Notes under the pieces: model-generated | Database searches by the model: none | What the model was told of the DNA's origin: nothing | Seen by the model: the letters and a program-made list of their open reading frames with translations, nothing else | Assembly: GCA_021779415.1 (NCBI GenBank) | Contig: JAJYAS010000205.1 | Span: 1-6,479 of the forward strand | Length of the DNA stretch: 6,479 bases | DNA from: Bacillota bacterium | Lineage (GTDB): Bacteria; Bacillota_B; Desulfitobacteriia; Desulfitobacteriales; Desulfitobacteriaceae | Direction of reading: 5' to 3' | Part shown: positions 1 through 6,230 of the stretch, in pieces | Layout: each line of letters begins with the position of its first letter | Numbering within the stretch: position 1 is the first letter of the stretch | Position numbers and translations under genes: made by a program

Positions 1-128
1 CCTAAGCCCAGACTATAGGTGATAAGTTTCTTCTCAACGGGCAGCAAGTCATACCATTCATCAACTTCGAGCTCAGGCTGGGCATTTACTGCTGACTGTT
101 CTGCTTTACTGAATTGCTCTTTTGCCAT
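1..128 (-). CDS. Small protein downstream of the YeiH-like transporter, N-terminal part (cut by window edge)
   Basis: The minus strand is open from an ATG at 128 to the left edge: 42 codons with no stop, and the gene continues outside the window. The start is supported by AAGGGAGGG at 137-145, 8 bases upstream of this ATG. A second in-frame ATG at 134 is only 2 bases from the same site and is less likely. The visible protein begins with a polar, charged stretch (MAKEQFSKAEQSA), then an acidic/aromatic segment (ELEVDEWYDLLPVEKK), then turns hydrophobic (LITYSLGLG), as if a membrane helix is starting. It begins 36 bases after the transporter stop codon with no terminator between, so the two are probably co-transcribed. 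I do not recognise the family. A small membrane partner of the transporter is an inference from position and profile only. Confidence 0.75.
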   Translation of the reverse strand, partial: MAKEQFSKAEQSAVNAQPELEVDEWYDLLPVEKKLITYSLGL

Positions 129-136
129 ATTCATAA

Positions 137-145
137 CCCTCCCTT
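137..145 (-). promoter_or_regulatory. Ribosome-binding site of the small downstream gene
   Basis: On the minus strand this reads AAGGGAGGG, close to the ideal Shine-Dalgarno sequence. It lies 8 bases before the ATG at 128 and 2 bases before the in-frame ATG at 134, so it favours the start at 128. It is the best evidence that the edge fragment is a real gene. Confidence 0.7.
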
Positions 146-164
146 GTCAAGTTTTCAGCCGTTT

Positions 165-1646
165 TTAGCCACCGATAATCGGCGGTGTAATACCATGGTA
201 GAAAATCCAGGAAACAAACAAGCCGATCCAGAGAATAAAACCAAACAGGCAGACGGCATACACCCCTACTATACGACCCATACCGGCGGCCCAGAGCTTA
301 CGTACGTTGGTAACCAGACCAATCGAGAAGAAACATAAGGCAAAGAAAAATGTCCTTAAAGCGTTCGCCTGATCTGAGCCTGCTGTCGCCGCTTTAACAA
401 TACTGGGATTATTCAAGCCCATCACCAATAGAATCAAGAATGTCAGAACAAAACCAATCACGAATTTTGGGAAACGCTCCCAGATTTCTCTCGCCGATAC
501 CTTGCTACCTGCGTTTGGGCCCTTGGTTTTATCAATACGGAAAACAGACCAGATAACTGCTAAGACAAAGGCCCACACGCCAATAAAGACATCAATAAAG
601 ACTTTAGTAGTGGTCGCAGCCATCAGGATCCAGCCTTCTTGCCAATTGATTCCTAGTTCTTTCAAAGCCTTTGCTCGGATCAGAGAATCTGTGATTGCAC
701 CGCTGGCTACAGCCCCACCGTCGCTCTTCACAGCCAAGCCCATCCAGGCGCCGGCTACCATTGGTTCGCGAAACAGCCAAGACTGAGCAAGCCAGGGTAA
801 AAAGAGCAGTTCTACAGCTACAAATACAATAATGACAGCTGACAGAACAACCGGTATCATTTGGCGGGCACGAATTGCTCCGCCTGTTGCTATGGCAGCC
901 GCAACCCCACAGATGGATATACCCGAGGCCAGAGGAGCAGCCCATTCCGGTGTGAATTTAAAGTATTTGCGCGAAATGAAGTACACTATTGGCCAATAAA
1001 TCAAATAGGCTTCGACCACAGCACAAAGTCCCCGGATAATCACTGTACTGGCCAATCCTAGAGCGCCCACCGTCTTTATGCCAATGGCTGCACCCAAGAT
1101 TACAATCCCGGTTTTAATGAACCATTCGGGCTTGGCTGCCTCTTCCAGGAACTTAGCAAAGCCAAGGAAAAAGTTTCCTATAATAAGTCCAATAATCATG
1201 GCGAAAACAAACCCCATCTCTCCCAGGCTCAAAGACCATGGAATTTTGAGACTGGCTTGTTTGTCGGGAGTGGCAGCAATGAAAGCGTTGTTCCCCAATA
1301 ACAAGCAGCCGAAGGTAATCCAGTAAATGATACTGAAACCAACGAGATATTTGACGGGCTTGGCGCCCATAGCCACTGCGCCGATCGTGGTGATTACGAG
1401 CAAGAAGAGATAGGTTAACAAGGCTGCATTAATGCCCGACATACTTTTAAAGCTATTGGACACCGGAGCCAGAGCTTTGGATGTTTCTGCCCAGATATTG
1501 AATTTGACCACCCATCCCAGCAGATCTATCCCAATAACGGGACCCAGACTCAGTATAAAGACAAACAACCCAAGCCAGACTGCCCACCAGTCTTCACTTT
1601 TGAGCACTGACTTTTTCTGAAAAAGCCCATTTCCTTCCGCAATCAT
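165..1646 (-). CDS. YeiH-family (PF03601, putative sulfate exporter family) membrane transporter
   Basis: This is a polytopic inner-membrane protein of 493 residues from the chosen start. The PF03601 pattern is visible: a GLIIGNFF helix near 153-160, IKTGIVILGAAIGIK at 177-191, the family signature SGISICGVAAAIAT at 241-254, KSDGGAVASG at 307-316, TTTKVFIDVFIGVWA at 345-359, and a C-terminal pair of helices (430-446 and 459-482). About 12 membrane segments can be drawn. E. coli YeiH is about 349 residues, so this protein carries roughly 130 extra N-terminal residues with about three more hydrophobic segments. The start was set at ATG 1646 because AAAGGGTG lies 6 bases upstream; the frame stays open to a GTG at 1772 (535 residues), but that codon has no ribosome-binding site and the extra 42 residues are basic and unremarkable. 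The substrate is unknown; 'sulfate exporter' is a family label. It has its own leader after a terminator and probably shares a transcript with the small gene at 1-128. Confidence 0.85.
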   Translation of the reverse strand: MIAEGNGLFQKKSVLKSEDWWAVWLGLFVFILSLGPVIGIDLLGWVVKFNIWAETSKALAPVSNSFKSMSGINAALLTYLFLLVITTIGAVAMGAKPVKYLVGFSIIYWITFGCLLLGNNAFIAATPDKQASLKIPWSLSLGEMGFVFAMIIGLIIGNFFLGFAKFLEEAAKPEWFIKTGIVILGAAIGIKTVGALGLASTVIIRGLCAVVEAYLIYWPIVYFISRKYFKFTPEWAAPLASGISICGVAAAIATGGAIRARQMIPVVLSAVIIVFVAVELLFLPWLAQSWLFREPMVAGAWMGLAVKSDGGAVASGAITDSLIRAKALKELGINWQEGWILMAATTTKVFIDVFIGVWAFVLAVIWSVFRIDKTKGPNAGSKVSAREIWERFPKFVIGFVLTFLILLVMGLNNPSIVKAATAGSDQANALRTFFFALCFFSIGLVTNVRKLWAAGMGRIVGVYAVCLFGFILWIGLFVSWIFYHGITPPIIGG

Positions 1647-1652
1647 GTTCTT

Positions 1653-1660
1653 CACCCTTT
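1653..1660 (-). promoter_or_regulatory. Ribosome-binding site that sets the transporter start
   Basis: On the minus strand this reads AAAGGGTG, 6 bases before ATG 1646. A near copy (GGGTGGAAGAAC, plus-strand 1704-1715, against GGGTGAAGAAC at 1647-1657) lies 57 bases upstream but is not followed by a start codon. The downstream copy is therefore the likely initiation site. Confidence 0.55.
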
Positions 1661-1673
1661 CTTCCGATAATTT

Positions 1674-1703
1674 AAAGCCACGGCCTATTGGCTTTGCTAA
1701 GCC
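1674..1703 (-). promoter_or_regulatory. Transporter leader with two mutually exclusive hairpins
   Basis: On the minus strand, AAAGCCA (1689-1695) can pair perfectly with TGGCTTT (1674-1680) around an 8-base loop. The same AAGCC (1690-1694) can instead pair with GGCTT (1699-1703) around a 4-base loop. The two stems cannot coexist. They lie between the upstream terminator and the transporter ribosome-binding site, about 14 bases above the latter. No T-run follows either hairpin, so any control would act on translation or RNA stability. This matches no riboswitch class I can recognise, and short stems of this size also arise by chance. Confidence 0.3.
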
Positions 1704-1784
1704 GTTCTTCCACCCCCTTATCCTTCTTTTATTCTGTATATCGAGAAATATAACAGGCTTTGATGAGGACACATAAAGAAAACC

Positions 1785-1831
1785 AAAGAGACCCCCCAGA
1801 CACCTGAAGTTGGTGTCTAGGGGGTCTCTTT
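1785..1831 (-). terminator. Intrinsic terminator of the histidine kinase gene
   Basis: Bases 1785-1804 and 1812-1831 form a 20-bp stem with one C/A mismatch and a 7-base loop. It begins 5 bases after the kinase stop codon (TAG, 1837-1839). On the minus strand the stem's 3' side ends in CTCTTT and runs into GGTTTTCTTT, a somewhat interrupted T tract. On the plus strand it also ends in CTCTTTT, but no plus-strand gene precedes it. It separates the kinase transcript from the transporter leader. Confidence 0.85.
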
Positions 1832-1836
1832 TATAA

Positions 1837-4524
1837 CTAGGCGGTCATTTCACCTTGTGCCTGCTCCTTATCAGGTATCGGAAAAGTTATCGAGAACGTT
1901 GTCCCTCTAGGAGTAGAATCGATGTGGATCTTGGCGTTATGAGATTCTGCAATTCTGTAGCAGGTTGCTAGACCCAATCCAGTCCCATTGTCTTTAGTCG
2001 TGAAGAAAGGGGTTCCTAGCTTGTTAAGATTTTCAAGCGGTATACCGCATCCCTCATCCTCAATTGCAAGAACTACCTTATCCTCCTTTACGTAACTTTT
2101 AATGGTCAGGAAACCTCTCTCCTTCATCGCTTCAAGCCCATTGCGGATTAAATTAAGAACCAGTTGGGAGATTTCTTTTCCATTTAGCTTAAGGTTGGGA
2201 ATTTCCCCCGGAATGAAATAAATTTGTTTATTCTGAGTAAACGCATCCGCTTCTATTAATGGATATAAATTATTTAGAATGTCGTTAAGGTTTTGAAATT
2301 CTAGTTCAGTTTGTTTTGTCCGAGCCAGGGAGAGAAATTCTGTAATAATAGAGTTCGCACGATCTAGTTCTGAAATCATCAGCTCGAAGGTGGATTTTTG
2401 AGCTGCATAATCAGGTTTTGCGCCCAACAATTGAAGATAACCACGCACCGTAGTCATGGGATTCCTTATTTCATGTCCGATTCCGGCAGCCAATTGCCCT
2501 ACAAGATTGAGACGGTCTAGTCTAGCCATTTCGTATTCCGTTATCTTACGGCTTGTAATATCTCGAAAATAACAGGTCAGTCCATTTTCTGCTGGATAGA
2601 GACTTATCTCTACAGGAATGTTTCCTAACATTTCCGAAACAATTTCAAAAGTAATCGATCTCTTTTCGCTCATAACTTTCTGATAGTGTAGTCGGGAGAG
2701 ATCATTGAGCTCGAATAATTCAGTAATTTTTTCGCCTAATAACTCCTCGCGAGATTTACCGAACGCTAATTCTCCTGGGCGATTTATGTAAGTGAATTTC
2801 CACTCCTCATCAATTGCAAAAAAGCAATCGGTCATACTTTCAAGAATAAACATCATCTGCGTTTGAGACTCAATTAATTTCTCACGAGATAATTTTCGTT
2901 CAGTTATATCCTCATAATAAACAGACAATCCAAACTGGGTGGGGTACGCAGTAACTTGATACCATGTATCTTTATGTAAAAGACTAGAACTTTCAAATAT
3001 AACGGGTAAGTCGTCCTTCCTTGCCTTTCTAAAATTTAGTTCGAATAAAGTTCCTCGCGCTTGGGGGATTATATCCCAGCCAATTTCACCCAAAAGCTCT
3101 TTTCGTGTTTTAAGCAATAACTCCTCTGCCTTTTTATTAACAAACGTAAACCGCCATTGATCATCTACAACATAGAAAGCGTCTGGCATCTTATTGATAA
3201 TATTAGCTATGAGTTGGTTACTCCGGGACAGATCCGCCTCTAATTCTAAGTGTTTGGTGAGTTGTTCTACTCTTTCCGTTTGCATTCGTTTCATTTCAGT
3301 AACGTCATTATAAGCAAACAGAATGCATTCTTGATCGTCAATTTGTATTTCTTCAGCAGAGAGAATAACCGAACCTTTTGGACCGTATTTCGTAACTATT
3401 GAACCTTCAAAGTTTTGCACCGACCCCTCCGTTTCAAGGATCTCAATAATCTTTTTAAATTCACTTTCGGACACACCAATTTCAATAGGTGTTTTTCCAA
3501 TTACATCTTCATATTCGAAACCCCTTGCTTCAAGAAAACGACGGTTAACGTCAAAATACCTATAGTCAGACTTCGTAATAATAGTCATCATATGGGGGCC
3601 TAACTGAAAAGCTTTGGAAAATCTATCGTTTGCTCTCCTGAGCATTTCCCGTTCTCTTTTCCGATCAGTTACATCGTTAACAATCGCTACACATGCGTAT
3701 TTACCACTAGGCATCTGAAAACTAGACAAATCAACGGCAAAGTGCCTTCCGTCTTCTGTATCGATTTCTCTATGTTGTTGTTTTGTCGTATTCAATAATG
3801 TTTTATCCGTGTCAAGTAATAGATTCGGGTTTTCAATATAAGGGCAAGATCGGTGTTTAATTTTTAGATTCTTGCTGAGCAAAATTGAGCCATCGGTATC
3901 AAAAATCATTAAGTTTATTGGACTGTAACAAATTAAGGTATTAAGTATCGATGCTTTACCAAAAAAATTATAAGTCCAGAAGTAGAAGTTAAATAGTATT
4001 GTCGTTGCCAAGGGAGTGATGATTAGAAAAGGACCTGCCACAGATCTGAGAACCTTTACTGAGTCGCTCTTCCACGGAGAAATAATTGCAATTAGAACTA
4101 TTAAAATACATGCCATAATAACGCCAATGACAAACCAAAATAATACTTTTTTTCCATTTTGGTTGCTCCTTAAATGTCTACCCAAGATACTTCCGAAACA
4201 GGCAAAAACAATAATGTTGGTGATGCCACCCATAGAACCACTTCCGCCCTCATGGTACCGATACAGAACGCCTATGATAGCTGCTATCGCCGCAGATACT
4301 GGACCACCAATAAAACCGGCCATAGTCATAGTGATATGTCGGAAATCAAAAAAATGACCTTCAACAACCGTGATTGTACCATTCATAACAAGAATAGTGA
4401 TAAGACCGAACATAACACCCAATATGTAAGGTGAGTATTTTTTACGAAGAGACAAGTCTATCCATATCACAAAGCCACAGAGAAATAAAACTACTATAAC
4501 ATTAATTACAAAATCATAGTACAA
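1837..4524 (-). CDS. Orphan sensor histidine kinase: LytS-type five-helix sensor, four PAS domains, KinA-like kinase core
   Basis: From the chosen start the protein is 895 residues. Residues about 2-190 form the membrane sensor of the 5TM-5TMR_LYT family (PF07694): MNGTITVVEGHFFDFRH, then AGFIGGPVSAAIAAIIGVLYR, then GGSGSMGGI. About four PAS domains follow (roughly 191-287, 299-410, 437-543, 555-660), each ending in a PAC-like 'D[VI]T' motif (NDVTDRK, NDVTEMK, EDITERK, RDITSRK). The kinase core has the H-box GIGHEIRNPMTTVRGYLQLL (His 684), N-box NLIRNGLEAM (Asn 791/795), G1 box DEGCGIP (Asp 823) and G2 box GTGLGL (847-852), so all catalytic motifs are intact. The H-box resembles Bacillus sporulation kinases KinA-KinE, so a Spo0A-type target is possible but inferred. 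No response regulator is nearby. The longest ORF begins at ATG 4632 (931 residues) but lacks a ribosome-binding site; TTG 4524 has a strong one and starts right at the first helix. Confidence 0.9.
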   Translation of the reverse strand: MYYDFVINVIVVLFLCGFVIWIDLSLRKKYSPYILGVMFGLITILVMNGTITVVEGHFFDFRHITMTMAGFIGGPVSAAIAAIIGVLYRYHEGGSGSMGGITNIIVFACFGSILGRHLRSNQNGKKVLFWFVIGVIMACILIVLIAIISPWKSDSVKVLRSVAGPFLIITPLATTILFNFYFWTYNFFGKASILNTLICYSPINLMIFDTDGSILLSKNLKIKHRSCPYIENPNLLLDTDKTLLNTTKQQHREIDTEDGRHFAVDLSSFQMPSGKYACVAIVNDVTDRKREREMLRRANDRFSKAFQLGPHMMTIITKSDYRYFDVNRRFLEARGFEYEDVIGKTPIEIGVSESEFKKIIEILETEGSVQNFEGSIVTKYGPKGSVILSAEEIQIDDQECILFAYNDVTEMKRMQTERVEQLTKHLELEADLSRSNQLIANIINKMPDAFYVVDDQWRFTFVNKKAEELLLKTRKELLGEIGWDIIPQARGTLFELNFRKARKDDLPVIFESSSLLHKDTWYQVTAYPTQFGLSVYYEDITERKLSREKLIESQTQMMFILESMTDCFFAIDEEWKFTYINRPGELAFGKSREELLGEKITELFELNDLSRLHYQKVMSEKRSITFEIVSEMLGNIPVEISLYPAENGLTCYFRDITSRKITEYEMARLDRLNLVGQLAAGIGHEIRNPMTTVRGYLQLLGAKPDYAAQKSTFELMISELDRANSIITEFLSLARTKQTELEFQNLNDILNNLYPLIEADAFTQNKQIYFIPGEIPNLKLNGKEISQLVLNLIRNGLEAMKERGFLTIKSYVKEDKVVLAIEDEGCGIPLENLNKLGTPFFTTKDNGTGLGLATCYRIAESHNAKIHIDSTPRGTTFSITFPIPDKEQAQGEMTA

Positions 4525-4529
4525 AACAG

Positions 4530-4536
4530 CCACCTC
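4530..4536 (-). promoter_or_regulatory. Ribosome-binding site supporting a TTG start for the kinase
   Basis: On the minus strand this reads GAGGTGG, five bases before TTG 4524. The next residues (YYDFVINVIVVLF) enter the first membrane helix at once, as expected for a LytS-type sensor. The ATG at 4632 has only ATTGTGAA before it. A possible -10 box (TACAAT on the minus strand, plus-strand 4568-4573) lies between the two starts; it has no good -35 partner, so it is only suggestive. Confidence 0.5.
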
Positions 4537-4643
4537 ATTTTGATAATGATCTAAGTTAACTGTTTCAATTGTACCCCCTAAACCAGCAGAAATTTGTCGC
4601 AATATAATAATAACTTTAGGGATTAAGTTCATTTCACAATAAA

Positions 4644-4720
4644 TGTGGTTCCATTTCTATTCTTCATCTTCCTCATGAGCGAGTGGCGACCTACATCAAA
4701 AGGAGAATAGAAACCTCACA
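4644..4720. repeat. Imperfect inverted repeat in the deaminase-kinase spacer
   Basis: The arm at 4644-4663 (TGTGGTTCCATTTCTATTCT) and the complement of 4704-4720 (TGTGAGGTTTCTATTCT) share TGTG at the outer end and a perfect 10-base TTTCTATTCT at the inner end, with different bases between. The 40-base centre contains the palindrome CTCATGAG (4672-4679). No T-run follows on either strand, so it is not an obvious terminator. It may be a regulator-binding region, an RNA fold in the kinase leader, or a remnant of a small mobile sequence; the sequence does not decide. Confidence 0.35.
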
Positions 4721-4779
4721 GCTTTACCCGCTAATAGTTGGCGAATTGTAGGGGCAGTTCCCTTGAAATTCTTTGGTGT

Positions 4780-6159
4780 TCAGTGGAAGGTCCGCTCCTT
4801 CTGCACGAGTTCGCAAGCCACTTGATGAGCCTTTTTCCGAAGCTCTTCTGTATTCTGAGTTAGGAGCTGTCCCTTTCGCACGACCACCTTCCCGTTAACA
4901 ATCGTGGTATCTACCAAGCTCTGATTCCCACAGCACACTATCGAAACCAAGGGATCATGACAGCCCGCATAGGCTACGTCGTTAAGATCAATCAAGATAA
5001 TATCGGCAGCTTTACCTGCTTCCAGACGCCCAGTATCAGGACGTCCTAAGACATCCGCTCCCCCACGCGTAGCACATTTCAGGGTCTCGTATGCTGTAAG
5101 ACCTTTGTCCTTATAACGCAGATGGTTTAACAGATAAGCTCTGCGGACTTCTTCCCACATATTCGAGCCATCGTTACTAGCACTACCATCAACCGCTATC
5201 CCTATCTTGGCACCAGCGTTGACCAAATCCGAAGTCGGGCAAATGCCACTTCCGAGCTTCATATTCGAGCTTGGGCAGTGTGCGACCCCTGATCCACTTC
5301 GGGCCAAAAGTTCAATTTCCCGCTCATTGAGATGAATGGCATGCGCAAACCACACATCCGACCCTATCCACCCCACATCTTCCATCAATTCGACCGGACG
5401 ACGTCCGTAGCGTTCTAAGCAAAAGATTTCTTCATCGAGCGTTTCTGCCAAATGAGTGTGCAACATGACCCCTTTTTCTCTGGCCAAGACTTGAGACTGA
5501 CGCATCAAGTCGAGACTCACAGAAAACGGGGAGCAAGGGGCCAGCGCGAGTCGAGTCATGGCATATGAATTTGCATCATGATACTTTTCAATAAGGCGCT
5601 GCGAATCTCTAAGAATTGTCTCAGCATCCTGAACCACCTCATCGGGAGGAAGTCCCCCAGCGCTTTTACCCAAGGACATGGAGCCACGGGTGGCGTGAAA
5701 GCGAATTCCGATCTCACGAGCCGCCGTGATTTGAGTATCAATCAAATCGTTCGCTTGTCCTTTCGGGAAAACATAATGGTGATCGGATGTTAACGTACAT
5801 CCAGTACGCAGAAGTTCACTAAAACCCACCATCGCCCCATAATAAACTGCGTCCGGGGTGATATGACGCCAAAACTCATAAAGATTAATAAGCCAGGAGA
5901 AAAGTGGCATTCCCTGAACCTCTGGAAGTCCACGAAACAAGGTTTGATAGAGATGGTGATGAGTATTGACTAACCCTGGGAGAACGACCATTCCTCGTGC
6001 GTCAATAATTTGAGGTTTCTCAGCAGAAGTTGGTAAACTCAAATCTGGCCCTACAGCCAGAATTTTCTCTCCTTCTATGAGAATATTGGTGTTCTCGATA
6101 ATTTGTTCACGGTCATTAAAGGTAACTACATAGGAAGCATTTTTTATTAAAAGTGGCAT
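4780..6159 (-). CDS. Amidohydrolase, probable 8-oxoguanine deaminase
   Basis: A 459-residue cytosolic enzyme of the metal-dependent amidohydrolase superfamily (COG0402 deaminases). The metal and catalytic residues are all present: His67 and His69 in NTHHHLYQT, His236 and Glu239 in LHTHLAET, His273 in FAHAIHL, and Asp324 in VDGSASND. The blocks RGSMSLG..GGLPPD (158-173), LAPCSPFSVSLDLMR (206-220) and AHCPSSNMKLGSGI (293-306) resemble, from memory, Pseudomonas aeruginosa PA0142, which converts 8-oxoguanine to urate and ammonia. Related enzymes include guanine deaminase and the s-triazine hydrolases AtzB and TrzN, and automatic annotation often confuses them, so the superfamily is certain but the substrate is not. 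Start ATG 6159 has AAAGGGG eight bases upstream. The length is normal and no residue looks broken. A terminator-like hairpin ends only about 20 bases before the start. No clear terminator follows, so transcription may run into the kinase. Confidence 0.85.
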   Translation of the reverse strand: MPLLIKNASYVVTFNDREQIIENTNILIEGEKILAVGPDLSLPTSAEKPQIIDARGMVVLPGLVNTHHHLYQTLFRGLPEVQGMPLFSWLINLYEFWRHITPDAVYYGAMVGFSELLRTGCTLTSDHHYVFPKGQANDLIDTQITAAREIGIRFHATRGSMSLGKSAGGLPPDEVVQDAETILRDSQRLIEKYHDANSYAMTRLALAPCSPFSVSLDLMRQSQVLAREKGVMLHTHLAETLDEEIFCLERYGRRPVELMEDVGWIGSDVWFAHAIHLNEREIELLARSGSGVAHCPSSNMKLGSGICPTSDLVNAGAKIGIAVDGSASNDGSNMWEEVRRAYLLNHLRYKDKGLTAYETLKCATRGGADVLGRPDTGRLEAGKAADIILIDLNDVAYAGCHDPLVSIVCCGNQSLVDTTIVNGKVVVRKGQLLTQNTEELRKKAHQVACELVQKERTFH

Positions 6160-6167
6160 AGAATTAT

Positions 6168-6174
6168 CCCCTTT
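6168..6174 (-). promoter_or_regulatory. Ribosome-binding site of the amidohydrolase, abutting the upstream terminator
   Basis: On the minus strand this reads AAAGGGG, eight bases before ATG 6159. It begins only three bases after the T-run of the upstream hairpin, leaving no room for a promoter between hairpin and ribosome-binding site. Confidence 0.65.
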
Positions 6175-6177
6175 CTT

Positions 6178-6217
6178 AAAAAGAGGCAGTGGTTCCTGTG
6201 CAAGAACCGCTGCCTCT
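6178..6217 (-). terminator. Terminator or attenuator between the edge gene and the amidohydrolase
   Basis: Bases 6182-6195 and 6204-6217 form a 14-bp stem with one imperfect pair and an 8-base loop. On the minus strand it is followed by TTTT (6181-6178), an intrinsic terminator arrangement lying 13 bases after the edge gene's stop codon. On the plus strand there is no comparable T-run (it is followed by AAACG), so it acts on minus-strand transcripts. Its closeness to the next gene suggests partial read-through or a stabilising hairpin at a processed 5' end. Confidence 0.8.
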
Positions 6218-6230
6218 AAACGTGAGTACC

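Noticed and set aside
604..945. Cysteine-rich minus-strand open frame of 113 codons
   Set aside because: It is a shifted reading of the transporter gene, and its Cys/Ser/Arg-rich composition is typical of an out-of-frame shadow.
114..1620. Several plus-strand open frames across the transporter region (for example 114-338, 502-786, 1078-1326)
   Set aside because: They lie antisense to a clear membrane-protein gene, have no convincing ribosome-binding sites and encode low-complexity products.
1674..1704. H-type pseudoknot using CGGC/GCCG (1701-1704 with 1681-1684) plus the 7-bp stem 1674-1680/1689-1695
   Set aside because: The second strands of the two stems would be joined by zero bases, which is sterically doubtful; competing hairpins are simpler.
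1718..1774. 18-codon open frame (MCPHQSLLYFSIYRIKEG) in the transporter leader, as a possible leader peptide
   Set aside because: No ribosome-binding site precedes it and it contains no run of one amino acid type that would suggest attenuation.
4016..4434. Two overlapping plus-strand open frames opposite the kinase sensor region
   Set aside because: They are complementary to the LytS-type membrane helices, whose coding on the minus strand is firm.
4629..4676. 15-codon open frame whose TGA overlaps the ATG at 4632, suggesting translational coupling to the kinase
   Set aside because: It has no Shine-Dalgarno, and the better-supported kinase start is TTG 4524; the overlap is probably chance.
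4740..4775. Possible terminator after the amidohydrolase stop (GGG...CCC around 4751-4763)
   Set aside because: The stem is only about three pairs and no T-run follows it on the minus strand.
6175..6206. Possible promoter inside the hairpin before the amidohydrolase (TTGCAC, 17 bases, TTTAAG on the minus strand)
   Set aside because: The -35 match is poor and the transcription start would fall within the ribosome-binding site.
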